Shown in pieces: positions 33,898-44,785 of a DNA stretch of 64,000 nucleotides. The stretch comes from Candidatus Paraburkholderia kirkii (GTDB taxonomy: Bacteria; Pseudomonadota; Gammaproteobacteria; Burkholderiales; Burkholderiaceae), in contig LFKV01000003.1 in NCBI GenBank assembly GCA_001189345.1, positions 1 through 64,000 on the forward strand, in the 5' to 3' direction. The translations under genes were made by a program, and so were the position numbers. Each line of letters begins with the position of its first letter. The first letter of the stretch is position 1. The notes under the pieces are model-generated. The model worked only from the letters and a program-made list of their open reading frames with translations. It was not told where the DNA came from and made no database searches.

Positions 33898-35184
33898 CTA
33901 AGCGCGTTCGAGGCTCAGCGCGGCGAGCGTCTCGGCAGGAAGCTCGGGCGCGACGCCGGAGACGAGGTCCGCGATCACTTTAGCAGACCCGCACGCCAGT
34001 CCCCAACCCGCGGGGCCGTGCGTGGCATTGACGAAAAGACGCGGATGACGCGTTGCGCCGACGACCGGAAGCCCGTCGGCGGAGAAGAGCCGCAGACCGT
34101 CCCAGACGCGCGCGGCGCCCGGAATCCAGTCGTGCGTGCCCTGGCCGAGCAGATCGAGCGCGCGGCGCGAGAGGGCGGCGTCGAGCGGCTTGTCGGCCTT
34201 GGACACGCTCTGGAATACGCCCGCGCCCGCGACGCGCAGCCGCTGGTTCACGCGCGTCATCGTGATGCGCTTGGTCGAATCGACAACGGTGAGATGCGGC
34301 GCGCGCTCCTCGTAGGCGACGGGCGCCGTCAGCGTGTGCACGCGCAACGGAAACAGCGCGGGCGTCGCGCCGATGCCGCCGAGGAGCGCGGGCGTGTCGG
34401 CCCCCGCCGCGACGACGATCGCATCGGCCGCGATCGTTTCGACGTCGGCCGGGCGCTTCCTGCCCTCGCCGGGATCGGCGAGTTCGACCGCGACGCGCGC
34501 GCCGTCGAGGCGCAGCGCCGCGACCGCGCGATGCATGCGGAACTGCACGCCGCCGTCCTCGAGCATCTGTTTTCAGCTGCTTCGTGAAGAGCGGACAGTT
34601 CGCGGTGCGCTCCTCGGACAGTAGCACGCCACCGGCGAAGGGGAGATCGTCGGGCACCGAAGGTTCGACGGCGATGCATTCCTCCGGCGTCAGCACCCGA
34701 TACGGCAGCTTGAAAGCGCTTCAGCAGGTCGATGGCCGGCTGCGCGTCCTCGAGCTCGCGCGGCTGGCGGAATACGTGCAGCACGGAATACGTGCAGCAT
34801 GCTGCGGCGCTGTTCGAAATCGAGCGCCAGACGGCTTTCGATCTCGCTGAGCACGCGTCGCGACAGCTCGGCGAGCGGCTGCAGCCACTCGTACCGGGCG
34901 GCGAACGCCTCGGGATCGCGCAGCGTCGCCAGCTGTTTCATGAAATCGCGCGCGGCGGAATCGAAGCCGGTCTTGACCACCATGCCGCTTTGCTTCGCGC
35001 GGCTCGACGCCATGAACGTCGGACCGAACCAGACGTCGAGCGGCGAGGGCAGCAGTGCGCCGCCCTGGCCGTAGGTGGCGCCTTGCGCGACGGTCGCGTG
35101 GCGCTCGATGACGCAGACGCGATGACCCGCCGCATGCAGCTGATAGGCGGTAGCGATGCCTCCGCCGATGACGATTACATCCAT
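33898..35184 (-). pseudogene. D-amino acid dehydrogenase-like FAD oxidoreductase (DadA family), multiply broken
   Basis: The start MDVIVIGGGIATAYQLHAAGH lacks residues of the dinucleotide-binding GxGxxG loop (relatives read about GGGVVGVATAY), so some 9 bases are deleted. The frame then changes around the 16-bp tandem duplication at 34768-34799, again near 34700, and again near 34570. The later parts (VVAAGADTPALLGGIG, RITMTRVNQRLRVAG, GLRLFSADGLPVVGA, THGPAGWGLACGSA) are typical of DadA. It oxidatively deaminated D-amino acids at the membrane in relatives. Function is surely lost. Confidence 0.87.
34768..34799. repeat. 16-bp tandem duplication inside the dadA-like gene
   Basis: CGGAATACGTGCAGCA is repeated perfectly and without spacer. 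Because 16 is not a multiple of three, the duplication itself shifts the reading frame. Confidence 0.9.
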
Positions 35185-35515
35185 GATTTTTTGTGCCCGA
35201 AGGCGCGAGATTGCAGTGCTGCGCGGCCTGACGCGCGGGCGAGTGCGCCGACGCCGCGTCTCATACGATGACCACGATGAAAACGATGGGCCAGCGGACC
35301 GAAACGATGAGCGGGCCGCACCCGAGGAAAGCGCGCCAAAATCGGCCGCGGGGGCGGCGGACGGCGCGCGCGGCCAGGCCGTCATTGCTCCGATCCGCTG
35401 CGCGGCGCGGGCCCGGTGCATTTTCGGGATGTAGCGCGCCGCGCCGCGCGACGACGAGCCGTCGCGGGCTGCGGCCGGGCGGGCCGCGCGGGCCGATTTC
35501 AAGACGCTTCCGGGT

Positions 35516-35521
35516 TATAAT
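35516..35521 (+). promoter_or_regulatory. -10 element upstream of purL
   Basis: A perfect TATAAT lies in GGGTTATAATCGC. No good -35 element stands at the usual distance. It is 132 bases before the purL ATG. Confidence 0.55.
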
Positions 35522-35535
35522 CGCAGTCTTCCTTT

Positions 35536-35555
35536 CGCCTCACGCCGCCTCACGC
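35536..35555. repeat. 10-bp tandem duplication in the purL leader
   Basis: CGCCTCACGC is repeated at 35536-35545 and 35546-35555 with no spacer, in the untranslated leader of purL. Confidence 0.65.
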
Positions 35556-35653
35556 CGTTAGCGTGCTCGAATCCGAATTTGCGAATTTTTGGATGTGCAA
35601 AGCGGGCGAGCGTCGCGCGAGCGGTACATAGACGTCATCGACGCACCGTCACA

Positions 35654-38600
35654 ATGGCCCACTTCTCGTGTTTCCCCGGCGCTTCGGCCCTTTCCGATTT
35701 CCGTCAGACCCGCCTGCTCGAAACGCTCGCCCGCATCGACGCGAACATCGTCGGCGTGCGCGGCCAGTTCCTGCATTTCGTCAACTCGTCCGAGCCGCTC
35801 ACGGATGAGGACAGCAGCCGCATCCAGGCGCTGATGCACTACGGTGCGCCGTTCGAGGAAACGAAGGAACGCGGCGCGACGGAAACGTTCATGGTGGTGC
35901 CGCGCTTCGGCACCGTCTCGCCGTGGGCGAGCAAGGCGACCGACATCGCGCATCATTGCGGGCTCGAGAAGGTGCGGCGCATCGAGCGCGGCGTCGAGTA
36001 CACCGTCGTCATGAAAAGCGGCCTGCTCGGCGGCAAGAAGACCCTCTCCGACGCGGCGCGCGCGGCCGTCGCGGACGCCTTGCACGACCGCATGACGGAA
36101 AGCGTCGCGGCCTCGCGCGATCAGGCGCTGCATCTCTTCGACGAGCTGCCCGCGAAACCCTTGCAGACGGTCGACATCATCGGCGCGGGACGTAAGGCGC
36201 TCGAAGCGGCGAACGTGGAGCTGGGCCTCGCGCTCGCGGAAGACGAGATCGATTATCTGGTGAGCGTGTTCGAAGGCCTGAAGCGCAATCCGACCGACGT
36301 CGAACTGATGATGTTCGCGCAGGCCAACAGCGAGCACTGCCGTCACAAGATCTTCAACAGCGAATGGACCATCGACGGCGAAAAGCAGGACATGTCGCTG
36401 TTCCAGATGATCCGCAACACCGAGAAGCTGAATCATGCGGGCACCATCGTCGCGTATTCGGACAACTCAGCGATCATGCAGGGCGGCATGGCCGAGCGCT
36501 GGTTCCCGCGCGGCAAGGACGAGCAGTATCGGCGCCACGTGGAAATGACCCATACGCTGATGAAGGTCGAGACGCACAACCACCCGACCGCCATTTCCCC
36601 GTTTGCGGGCGCGGCGACGGGCTCCGGCGGCGAAATCCGCGACGAGGGCGCGACCGGCCGCGGCGCGCGTCCGAAGGCGGGTCTCGCGGGCTTCACGGTG
36701 TCGAACCTCGATCTGCCCGACGCGCGCCGGAAATGGGAAAACGACCGCGATTCCGCCGTGCCGCTGTCCTCCCGCAATCCCGCCGACCAGCACGAGCCGT
36801 ATGGTCGCCCGGACCGCATCGCGTCGCCGCTGCAGATCATGATCGACGGGCCGATCGGCGCAGCCGCGTTCAACAACGAGTTCGGCCGCCCGAATCTCGG
36901 CGGGTATTTCCGCACCTACGAGCAGAACGTCGCGGGCCGCGTGCGCGGCTATCACAAGCCGATCATGATCGCGGGCGGCATCGGCAATATTTTGGATCAG
37001 CACACGCACAAGCACGATTTGCCCGGCGGCACGCTGCTGATCCAGATCGGTGGGCCGGGCATGCGCATCGGCGTGGGCGGCGGCGCGGCGAGCTCGATGG
37101 CGACCGGCGCGAACACCGCCGAGCTCGATTTCGATTCCGTCCAGCGCGGCAATCCCGAAATCCAGCGCCGCGCGCAGGAAGTCATCAACACCTGCTGGCA
37201 GATGGGCGAGCGCAATCCGATCCTGTCGATTCACGACGTCGGCGCGGGCGGCATCTCCAATGCGTTCCCGGAGCTCGTCGATGGCGCGGGCAAGGGCGCG
37301 CGCTTCGAGCTGCGCAAGGTGCAGCTGGAGGAAAGCGGTCTGTTGCCGCGAGAAATCTGGTCGAACGAAGCACAGGAGCGCTACGTGCTGGCGATTTCGC
37401 CGAACGATCTGCCCGCGTTCCAGGCGATCTGCGAACGCGAGCGCTGCCCGGTGGCGGTCGTGGGCGTGGCGACGGAAGAGCGCCAACTGAAGCTCATCGA
37501 CGACGCCAACGAAGGCCAGGAACCCGTCGACATGCCGATGGACGTGCTGCTCGGCAAGCCGCCCAAGATGCATCGCGACGTGAAGCGCGAACGCGCGCAG
37601 TTCGCGCCCGTCGAGGTGACCGGCATGCCGCTGTCGGAAGTCGCCGTCGACGTGCTGAAGCATCCGACGGTCGCGAGCAAGTCGTTCCTCATCACCATCG
37701 GCGACCGCTCGGTGGGCGGCACGACCGCGCGCGACCAGTTCGTCGGTCCGTGGCAGGTGCCCGTCGCCGATTGCGCCGTGACGACGATGGATTACGTCGG
37801 CTACCGCGGCGAAGCGATGACGATGGCCGAGCGCACGCCGCTCGCCGTCATCGATGTCCCCGCGTCCGGCCGCATGGCGGTGGGCGAGGCGGTGACGAAC
37901 ATCGCGGCGGCGCCGATCGAATCGTTGAACAAGCTGAAGCTGTCGGCGAACTGGATGGCCGCGTGCGGCAGCGCGGGCGAGGACGCCGCGCTCTACGACA
38001 CGGTGAAGGCGATCGGCATGGACCTGTGCCCGGCGCTCGGCATCAGCATTTCGGTCGGCAAGGACTCGCTGTCGATGCGCACGAAATGGCAGGACGCGCG
38101 GGGCGGCGCCAGGGAAGTGGTGTCGCCGGTGTCGCTGATCATCTCGGCGTTCGCGCCGGTCGAGGACGTGCGCCGTCATCTGACGCCGCAGCTCGCGAGC
38201 GATACGAACACGGTGCTGATCGCGATCGATCTCGGCCGCGGACGCAACCGCATGGGCGGCAGCATTCTCGCGCAGGTCACGCAGCAAGTGGGCGACGCGG
38301 TGCCCGACGTCGACGATCCGGAAAACCTGAAGCGCTTCTTCGCGGCGATCCAGGCGCTCAACGCCGACGGCAAGCTGTTCGCATACCACGACCGCTCGGA
38401 CGGCGGCCTGTGGGCGACGGTCTGCGAAATGGCGTTCGCGGGGCACGTGGGCGTGTCGCTGAACGTCGACATGCTGACGCTCGACGCGGAGCACGAATCC
38501 GATTACGGCGACGCGAAGGACTGGGCGAAGCAGACGAGCGGCCGCCGCGACGATCGCACGATCCGCGCGCTCTTTTCCGAGGAGCTGGGCGCGGTGGTGC

Positions 38601-39691
38601 AGGTGCGCGCCTCGGACCGCGACGCGGTATTGGGCGCGCTGCGCGAGCATGGCTTGTCGGCGTGCTCGCATGTCATCGGCAAGCCGAACACGACCGATAC
38701 CGTCGCGATCTATCGCGACGCAAAGAAGATTTTCGATGCGCCGCGCGTCGAGTTGCAGCGCGCCTGGAGCGAGGTGAGCTGGCGCATTGCGCGTCTGCGC
38801 GACAACCCGGCCTGCGCCGATGCCGAATACGACGCGCTGCTCGACGCAGGCGACCCCGGTCTTTCGCCCGTGCTCACGTTCGATCCGAGCGAAGACATCG
38901 CCGCGCCTTTCATCGCGACGAACAAGCGCCCGCGTGTCGCGATCCTGCGCGAGCAGGGCGTGAATTCGCACCTGGAGACGGCCTATGCGTTCGACCGCGC
39001 CGGCTTCGACGCGCACGACGTCCATATGAGCGATCTGCTCGAAGGCCGCGCGACGCTCGCCGATTTCACGGGCGCGGTGGCGTGCGGCGGCTTCTCGTAC
39101 GGCGACGTGCTGGGCGCGGGCGAGGGCTGGGCAAAGACGATCCGCTTCAATCCGCGTCTCGCCGACATGTTCGCCGCGTTCTTCAGCCGTCCCGACACGT
39201 TCGCGCTCGGCATCTGCAACGGCTGCCAGATGATGTCGAGCCTGGCGTCCATCATCCCCGGCGCGGAGTACTGGCCGAAGTTCACGCGCAACAAGTCGGA
39301 GCAGTTCGAGGCGCGTTTCTCGCTGGTCGAGGTGCAGCGCTCGCCGTCGATCTTCTTTGCGGGCATGGAAGGCTCGCGCATTCCGGTGGCGGTCGCGTAC
39401 GGCGAGGGTTTCGCGGACTTCTCGCAGCAGGGCGATCAGTCGAAGGCGCTCGTCGCGATGCGCTACGTCGATCATCGCGGCAATGCGACCGAGCAGTATC
39501 CGTTCAACCCGAACGGCTCGCCGCAGGGCATCACGTCCGTTACGACGCCCGACGGCCGCTTCACCGTGCTGATGCCGCACATGGAGCGCGTGCATCGCAA
39601 CGTGCAGATGAGCTGGACGCCCGCGGACTGGACCGCCGACGGCAGTCCGTGGCTGCGCGTGTTCCAGAACGCGCGGCGCTTCCTGGGCTGA
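35654..39691 (+). CDS. purL: Phosphoribosylformylglycinamidine synthase
   Basis: This is the large, single-chain PurL of de novo purine synthesis, converting FGAR to FGAM with glutamine and ATP. The 1345-residue protein starts at ATG 35654 ([16 protein letters not shown]), with a short upstream open extension ignored. It has the N-terminal linker and FGAM synthase domains ([40 protein letters not shown]) and a C-terminal class I glutamine amidotransferase with the nucleophile in [14 protein letters not shown]. The gene is intact over 4 kb, in contrast to the genes on both sides. Confidence 0.98.
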   Translation: MAHFSCFPGASALSDFRQTRLLETLARIDANIVGVRGQFLHFVNSSEPLTDEDSSRIQALMHYGAPFEETKERGATETFMVVPRFGTVSPWASKATDIAHHCGLEKVRRIERGVEYTVVMKSGLLGGKKTLSDAARAAVADALHDRMTESVAASRDQALHLFDELPAKPLQTVDIIGAGRKALEAANVELGLALAEDEIDYLVSVFEGLKRNPTDVELMMFAQANSEHCRHKIFNSEWTIDGEKQDMSLFQMIRNTEKLNHAGTIVAYSDNSAIMQGGMAERWFPRGKDEQYRRHVEMTHTLMKVETHNHPTAISPFAGAATGSGGEIRDEGATGRGARPKAGLAGFTVSNLDLPDARRKWENDRDSAVPLSSRNPADQHEPYGRPDRIASPLQIMIDGPIGAAAFNNEFGRPNLGGYFRTYEQNVAGRVRGYHKPIMIAGGIGNILDQHTHKHDLPGGTLLIQIGGPGMRIGVGGGAASSMATGANTAELDFDSVQRGNPEIQRRAQEVINTCWQMGERNPILSIHDVGAGGISNAFPELVDGAGKGARFELRKVQLEESGLLPREIWSNEAQERYVLAISPNDLPAFQAICERERCPVAVVGVATEERQLKLIDDANEGQEPVDMPMDVLLGKPPKMHRDVKRERAQFAPVEVTGMPLSEVAVDVLKHPTVASKSFLITIGDRSVGGTTARDQFVGPWQVPVADCAVTTMDYVGYRGEAMTMAERTPLAVIDVPASGRMAVGEAVTNIAAAPIESLNKLKLSANWMAACGSAGEDAALYDTVKAIGMDLCPALGISISVGKDSLSMRTKWQDARGGAREVVSPVSLIISAFAPVEDVRRHLTPQLASDTNTVLIAIDLGRGRNRMGGSILAQVTQQVGDAVPDVDDPENLKRFFAAIQALNADGKLFAYHDRSDGGLWATVCEMAFAGHVGVSLNVDMLTLDAEHESDYGDAKDWAKQTSGRRDDRTIRALFSEELGAVVQVRASDRDAVLGALREHGLSACSHVIGKPNTTDTVAIYRDAKKIFDAPRVELQRAWSEVSWRIARLRDNPACADAEYDALLDAGDPGLSPVLTFDPSEDIAAPFIATNKRPRVAILREQGVNSHLETAYAFDRAGFDAHDVHMSDLLEGRATLADFTGAVACGGFSYGDVLGAGEGWAKTIRFNPRLADMFAAFFSRPDTFALGICNGCQMMSSLASIIPGAEYWPKFTRNKSEQFEARFSLVEVQRSPSIFFAGMEGSRIPVAVAYGEGFADFSQQGDQSKALVAMRYVDHRGNATEQYPFNPNGSPQGITSVTTPDGRFTVLMPHMERVHRNVQMSWTPADWTADGSPWLRVFQNARRFLG

Positions 39692-39719
39692 TCCCGCGAC
39701 GCTCCATCAAGCACCCCGA

Positions 39720-40476
39720 GGTCGGATCAAGTTTATTGGCGGAGGTAATCGTTGTCGCGTCGTGTCTGTTGACGGCATGCGGCGGCAGCTCGGACTCGGG
39801 CTCGACCAACTTGCCGCCCTCGGCGCGCGCGGCCGCGCTCGGCGAGAATCTGATCGTGCGGGTCGAAATCGACACCAACGACGCCGCGAAGTCCGGCACG
39901 AACTGCACGGACCTCGGCGCGGAGCGGGCAAGCTGCGCGCGCGGCAAGCTGGTTCTGGAGAACCACCGGCGGCCGCAGCCTCACCGCCGGCGGCTGGACG
40001 CTCTATTTGCACAGCATCCGGCGCATCCTGATGATCGAGCATCCGGCCTTCGCGTGAAAGCACATCACGGGCGATCTCTACGCGCTCACGCCGCGCGCCG
40101 GCACCTTCACGCTGGGTGCGGGCGAGCGCGTCGAAGTGCCGTTCGTCGGCGAATACTGGTATCAGCGCTACAGCGATCTGTTGCCGCGCGCGTACGTCGT
40201 GGCGGACGGCAGCGAGACGCCCGCCATCCTCGAGCACAACGATACCGACGACGGAACCCGCTACGTCGACCGCATTCCGCCGGGCACGGGCAACGCCGGG
40301 GCGTTTGCCGCGACGCCCGCGCAAGTGCAGCGCGCCCGCGCAGAAGCCGCACTCCTTCGCCCCGACAAAGCGCTGCGCGCGCCTTGCCCGCCGTGCTACG
40401 CGAGACGGCGGGCGAGGGTGCGCTGCAGGTCGGTGGCATCGATCTGTCCTTGTCTGTTACGTCGCGCGCAGAATGA
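39720..40476 (+). pseudogene. Chitobiase/beta-hexosaminidase N-terminal remnant
   Basis: A lipobox-like LLTACGGSSDSG is followed by LIVRVEIDTNDAAKSGTNC and the CHB_HEX carbohydrate-binding domain in a second frame (GGRSLTAGGWTLYLHSIRRI, FTLGAGERVEVPFVGEYW, YVVADGSETPAI). The frame changes near 39960, a TGA stands at 40057-40059 (FA*KHITGDLYAL), and it changes again near 40370. The sequence stops after GALQVGGIDLSLSVTS, before any GH20 catalytic domain, so most of the gene has been deleted. The 5' end is approximate. Confidence 0.7.
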
Positions 40477-40609
40477 GCTGGGAGGGGTGAGATTGTCGCG
40501 CGGTCAGCCAGGACGATGTTTTGTCGATTACCGCGCGCAGCGCGAGACATGAGGGGTAGCAGGATGGCCGGCGCTGCTCTGATATCGTGCGATGTTTCTC
40601 AGGCGTCGT

Positions 40610-41152
40610 ACAAACACATCAAGAACAGACGGGCCATGCATCGCATTGCATTTGCCTTTCTCTGCCTCGAACAACATCGTCGCGCGATTGAGTGCTCTCC
40701 CGCTTCTTACCGGCCCGATCGCTGTCCGCATTGCGGCAGTGGCTGCCTGTGGTGTCACGGCTGTTATGGGTGCAGCGGATCGCAGCGCCGACGGCGCGCT
40801 CAATCCGGTGCCTGTGCCGCGTTTCCGTTGCCCGTCATGCACGCGGACCTGTTCACGTCTGCCGCTGTGCATCTGTCCGCATCGATGGTATGGCTGGTCG
40901 TTGCAGCAGAACGTGCTGCAATTGCTGATCGCGGGCGCCTTGCTACGCCGTACGGCAAACGTCTTCGCGTTGGCGTATCATACCGTGCGGCGCTGGTGGC
41001 GATCGTTGGTGGCGGCCCACGGGACGTTCACCTTCCACCTGTGTAGCCGTTTTGCTGAGCTCGGCCGCAGTGCCGCTCGCCACGACTTCTGGCTGGCCTG
41101 CCTGCATCGCATGCCGCTATGCGAAGCGATGGCGTGGCTGGATCACGAGTAA
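40610..41152 (+). pseudogene. Degenerate IS transposase with zinc-ribbon N-terminus
   Basis: Two frames join to give CPHCGSGCLWCHGCYG, then ADGALNPVPVPRFRCPSCTRTCSRLPLCICPHRWY and HTVRRWW, SRFAELGRSAARHDFWLACLHRMPLCEAMAWLDHE. The Cys-rich start and helix-turn-helix-like middle resemble N-terminal regions of some IS transposases common in Burkholderia, but I cannot name the family with certainty. The frame shift is near 40780. No DDE catalytic domain is present. Confidence 0.5.
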
Positions 41153-41367
41153 GCGCTCGATCTGTACCGTTGTCTCGCTCTAGGTAGAAGATGCAATCAT
41201 CAGCCGCAACGGACACGATTGACCGACAGTGTCCACGAACTGCGGAGAATGGACACAGTGTCTCAGACAGTCGAATTGCCGGCTGTTGCCTTTCGCCGTA
41301 AAGGAGCCGGGTGTTTTCGGCGTAATGGCGCCAGCGAAAGGCGCCTGATTCGGGGCTCGAACGGGGA

Positions 41368-42156
41368 TCAAGAATCCTTGTTTTTACCTCCTTTCGCAAG
41401 TGCTGATTTGTTGCTCTCGGGCATCGGGCGTGGAACAAGGTAGCTCTCGCCGTCGAGCACGACGCGGTACGCCGCATGTCGCAGGCGATCAAGCGTTGCG
41501 GCGCCGAGCATTTTGTTGGTCGCGAACGCATCACCCCATTCCGTAAAATCAAGATTGCTAGTCAGGACGGTCGATGTACGTTCGTACCGTTCGGCGATCA
41601 GATCGTGGAAGTCCTCATCTTCGGGCGTGCGCATGGGTTTCAGTCCGAAATCGTCAATGATGAGCAGTGGCAATTTGGCAAGCGCCTGGAAGCGCCGTTC
41701 GTAGGAGCCGACAGCCTGTGCGTTGCGCAGCGCGCCGAGAAGCCGGGTCTGGGTCATGAACAGGACATCGTGACCTTGCCGGGCGGCCGCATGACCGAGT
41801 ACCTGCGCCAGATGTGACTTGCCCGTTCCACATGGACCGGCGATCAGCACGCTGACCTTCTCATCGATAAAACGGCAGGTTGCCAGATCGTGAACGACAG
41901 CACGATTGAGATTCGGCAGGCGGTCGAAGTCGAAACCTTCCAGTGTCTTCTGGCCACGGAAGTTCGCGCGGCGCATGCGGGCGTCGAGCTTGCGGTGATC
42001 CCGCCGTGCAATCTCGTCCTGGATGAGCAACGTCAGGAAGTCGGTATAGGCAAGCTTACGGTCGATGGCTTCACGGTTGCGCGCTTCGAGCGTGTCGAGG
42101 ATGCCGGACAGGCGCAATTGCTTGAGGGAAGACGTGAGTTCGGGAATTGGATTCAT
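41368..42156 (-). CDS. istB: IS21 helper ATPase IstB
   Basis: IstB is an AAA+ ATPase that assists IstA in IS21 transposition. From ATG 42156 (MNPIPELTSSLKQLRL) the protein has 262 residues, with a complete Walker A VLIAGPCGTGKSHLAQ and Walker B LLIIDDFGLKPM, and NLDFTEWGDAF. The frame is open and looks active, but its partner IstA is destroyed. The GTG at 42168 is a possible alternative start. Confidence 0.93.
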   Translation of the reverse strand: MNPIPELTSSLKQLRLSGILDTLEARNREAIDRKLAYTDFLTLLIQDEIARRDHRKLDARMRRANFRGQKTLEGFDFDRLPNLNRAVVHDLATCRFIDEKVSVLIAGPCGTGKSHLAQVLGHAAARQGHDVLFMTQTRLLGALRNAQAVGSYERRFQALAKLPLLIIDDFGLKPMRTPEDEDFHDLIAERYERTSTVLTSNLDFTEWGDAFATNKMLGAATLDRLRHAAYRVVLDGESYLVPRPMPESNKSALAKGGKNKDS

Positions 42157-42993
42157 GTTCAGTGGCACGGAATTCGCGAAGAGGAAGGAAGCTCGACTTC
42201 ACGTATTTGACGCCCGATTCGACAATTCCCTTTTTAGCCGGGTCCCTCGGCGGACACGGATCGACCTTGAACGAATGCCCTTCGGCGCATTGCACGTAGG
42301 CCCGCTGGACTTCGGGTTCGTAGATACAGGCCTTGACGATGGCACACTTTGGGTTATCTATGATGGCGCGCGTCCCACTACGCCATTGAACCATTCGAAG
42401 GCATGGCGATGACACAGTAACCACATGTCGACACTCTGGTCGCGGACAAACTCAACGTATTGATGCCGCGATCAGCACAAGGTCATCACGAAGAACCATG
42501 TCTTGTGGATCTCTCCCGTGTGCGCATCCGTGATGGTCGGACCTGCGCCGAAATCAACCTGTGCGGCATCAGCAGGTTTGAACTCCAGCCGCATCGGTAC
42601 ATCCGGCGTAAGCTCCGCCTTCAGCTGTTGAAGCAGTCTGTATACGGATGAGTAGCTTCCTTCGTAGCCGTGGTTGCGCACCAGGGCGCTGTGAATCGTC
42701 GTGCCAGGGACGCCCGCGTCATGCCACTGGGCAATCTGTTCGCGCCACGGTTTGGCCGACGAGATACAGCTTGCGGGCAGGAACTCCTTGCGACTAAACG
42801 CTGTAGCGAGCTGCGCGTCATCCGGCAGAGCGTTGTCCGGAGAAAGCCACCCGCGCTCGGTTGCGATCTCCCGCACGGCTGCCAGCTTCTTACGGCCCAT
42901 GATCTTCGACCGGTCGATATCCCGGTCGGAGTCACCCTGGCGCATTCGCACCAGAACCTGTCGATATTGGTACATCTCGAACTTCCTCTTCAA
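42140..42993 (-). pseudogene. istA: IS21 transposase IstA, nonsense, frameshift and deletion
   Basis: The N-terminus is normal (MYQYRQVLVRMRQGDSDRDI, helix-turn-helix region, then VDFGAGPTI with the first catalytic Asp). After KTWFFVMTLC a TGA stands where Trp is expected. The same frame continues RHQYVEFVRDQSVD and AFEWFNGVVGRA, then shifts to IIDNPKCAIVKACIYEPEVQ and KKGIVESGVKYVK. After FLPLREFRAT the sequence joins directly to the istB start, so the C-terminal part of istA is deleted. Confidence 0.88.
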
Positions 42994-43179
42994 GCCACCC
43001 TCCGGAGCAAATGCGTGCCGGGAGGGTAGCGGTTGGCGAAGTTCGAGCGCCCGACTCAGACGCCAGTGGCGCCTTTACGGCGAAAATCTACTGGCGCCTA
43101 TACGCCGAAAGACTTGTGGCGCCACAGAAAAGTCCCTGGCGCCTTTATGCCGAAAACGGTTTGGCTCCTTAACCGCGAA

Positions 43180-43419
43180 AGCTCACCTCACACCTACATG
43201 CCCTTCGAGCACGACGAGTCGATGGCGAGCCAGCGCGAGGCATTGCGGCTCTTCGCGAAACTGACGGACGAAACCGGCGTCACATCTTTTTACGAATCGG
43301 CGGTGGAGCACGCGGAAGTCATCGGGCGCTTCGGGCGCTTTCCGCATCGCAACCGGATCCTCGGGCGCGACATGCTGCCCGAAGAGGACGCCTAGCTGGC
43401 GAAGCACGGCGGCTTCTGA
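43180..43419 (+). pseudogene. DUF924 family protein, C-terminal fragment
   Basis: The frame begins next to the IS21 end and reads YMPFEHDESMASQREALRLF and IGRFGRFPHRNRILGRDM, the C-terminal part of the DUF924 family (small helical proteins of unknown function). A TAG at 43393-43395 interrupts it. The frame continues LAKHGGF to a TGA at 43417-43419, which matches the usual family end. The N-terminal two-thirds is missing, most likely lost at the IS21 insertion. Confidence 0.78.
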
Positions 43420-43441
43420 ATCCGGTCCGCCGCCGCCCGCG

Positions 43442-44188
43442 TTACCCTCCGCCCGCCACGTCCAGAATCGCGCCCATCACGTACGACGACTCGTCCGACA
43501 GCAGCCACACGATCGATTCGCCGACTTCATCCGCCGTGCCGGGACGGCCGATCGGCGTCTGCGCGCCGAGCACCTGAGCGCGATCCGGCTTGCCGCCACT
43601 CGCGTGGATGTCGGTCTCGATCAGACCCGGGCGCACGGCATTTACGCGCACGCCTTCGCGGCCCAGCTCTTTCGACAGCCCGAGCGTGAGCGTATCGATC
43701 GCGCCCTTGGAGCCGGCATAGTCGACGTATTCGTTCGGTCCGCCGAGGCGCGCCGCCGCCGCCGAGACGTTCACGAGCGAGCCGCCCCTGCCGCCGCGCG
43801 AAACCGACATGCGCCGCGCCGCCTCGCGCGCGCACAGATACGCGCCGAGCACGTTGATGTCGAAGATGCGCTTCATGCGTGCGGTGTCCATGTCCGCGAG
43901 CGCCGAGCCGGGCGCGACGATGCCCGCGTTGTTCACCACGCCGTCGAGCTTGCCGAAGGCCTGTTCGGTGGCGTCGAACATCGCGATGATCGCGGCTTCG
44001 TCGCTGACGTCGCTCTCGATGGCGATCGCCTTGCCGCCCGCCGCCCGTACCGCCGCGACGGTTTCATCCGCAGCGCGCGCATTCGACGCGTAGTTCACGC
44101 CGACGGACCAGCCGCGCTTGCCCGCGAGCACCGCGGCCGAGCGGCCAATGCCGCGGCTCGCGCCGGTAATCAGGATGACTCTGGACAT
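43442..44188 (-). CDS. Short-chain dehydrogenase/reductase
   Basis: This 248-residue classical SDR oxidoreductase uses NAD(P)H. It has the cofactor motif TGASRGIGRSAA at residues 8-19, NNAGIVAPG, the catalytic Ser in VNVSAAAARLG, the Tyr/Lys pair in YVDYAGSKGAID, and a C-terminal SYVMGAILDVAGG. It resembles FabG-like SDRs, but the substrate cannot be read from the sequence. It is intact, 12 bases downstream of the LOG gene, and probably in the same transcript. Confidence 0.93.
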   Translation of the reverse strand: MSRVILITGASRGIGRSAAVLAGKRGWSVGVNYASNARAADETVAAVRAAGGKAIAIESDVSDEAAIIAMFDATEQAFGKLDGVVNNAGIVAPGSALADMDTARMKRIFDINVLGAYLCAREAARRMSVSRGGRGGSLVNVSAAAARLGGPNEYVDYAGSKGAIDTLTLGLSKELGREGVRVNAVRPGLIETDIHASGGKPDRAQVLGAQTPIGRPGTADEVGESIVWLLSDESSYVMGAILDVAGGG

Positions 44189-44200
44189 CGATCGGGTTCC

Positions 44201-44785
44201 TCAGACGACGTTGCGTTTCTCGGCCCACTTGTCGTGCGCGGGCGGGGTATAGGCCGCAAGTTTCGCGATCATCTCCTCGGGCCCGGCCGCGACCTGGATG
44301 ATGTCCAGATACGGCGCGCGCATGAAGCCTTCCTCGACGGTGTGACGCAGCATCGCCATGAGCGGATCGTAGTAGCCGTTCACGTCCAGCAGGCCGACCG
44401 CCTTCTGGTGGTAGCCGAGCTGCGCCCACGTATACACCTCGAAGAACTCCTCGAAGGTGCCGACGCCGCCGGGCATGGCGACGAAGGCATCCGACAGATC
44501 GGCCATCATCTTCTTGCGCTCGTGCATGTCGGGCACGACGTGCAGTTCGGTCAGATCGGTGTGGCCGACTTCCTTTGTGAGCAGCAATTCGGGAATCACG
44601 CCGATTGCCCGTCCGCCGGCGGCGAGCACTTCATCGGCGATGAGGCCCATCAGACCGACGCGGCTGCCGCCGTAGACGAGCGAGAGATCGTTGTCCACCA
44701 GGGCGCGGCCGAACGCCTTGGCCGCTTCGGCATAGATGGGGCGGGCTCCGGTCGCGGAGCCGCAATAGACACACACTGCTTTCAT
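44201..44785 (-). CDS. LOG family protein (cytokinin riboside 5'-monophosphate phosphoribohydrolase)
   Basis: LOG proteins cleave nucleoside monophosphates, and in plants and plant-associated microbes they release active cytokinins. The 194-residue protein has VCVYCGSATGARPIYAEAA, LVYGGSRVGLMGLIAD and the diagnostic PGGVGTFEEFFEVYTWAQLG motif with catalytic Arg/Glu positions. Its ATG overlaps the ancestral TAA of the upstream TetR gene (TAATG), so the two were translationally coupled. The regulator is now broken, while this gene is intact. Whether its substrate is cytokinin-related here is not shown by sequence alone. Confidence 0.92.
   Translation of the reverse strand: MKAVCVYCGSATGARPIYAEAAKAFGRALVDNDLSLVYGGSRVGLMGLIADEVLAAGGRAIGVIPELLLTKEVGHTDLTELHVVPDMHERKKMMADLSDAFVAMPGGVGTFEEFFEVYTWAQLGYHQKAVGLLDVNGYYDPLMAMLRHTVEEGFMRAPYLDIIQVAAGPEEMIAKLAAYTPPAHDKWAEKRNVV

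Larger units (their letters stand above)
35185..35653. other. Intergenic region upstream of purL
   Basis: There is no credible gene in these 469 bases, which separate the divergent dadA-like gene and purL. The left 300 bases show nothing recognisable. The right part holds the purL -10 element and a 10-bp tandem repeat. Confidence 0.5.
41290..43175 (-). mobile_element. Decayed IS21-family element
   Basis: istA and istB lie in the usual order on the minus strand. Both ends carry several copies of a terminal motif. At 43067-43170 TGGCGCCTTTACGGCGAAAA-like units occur four times with variations, and related units lie at 41298-41350. Multiple terminal repeats are typical of IS21-type ends. istA is broken and partly deleted, so the element cannot move on its own. 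The right side abuts a truncated DUF924 gene. The outer boundaries are approximate. Confidence 0.75.

Noticed and set aside
36364..40476. 1370-codon alternative frame within purL and beyond, and a 1042-codon antisense frame
   Set aside because: Both are shadows of the purL coding bias. Only the last ~100 codons of the first touch the chitobiase remnant.
40516..41152. A novel zinc-ribbon regulator
   Set aside because: The Cys pattern and downstream sequence fit a degenerate IS transposase better, and the frame is broken.
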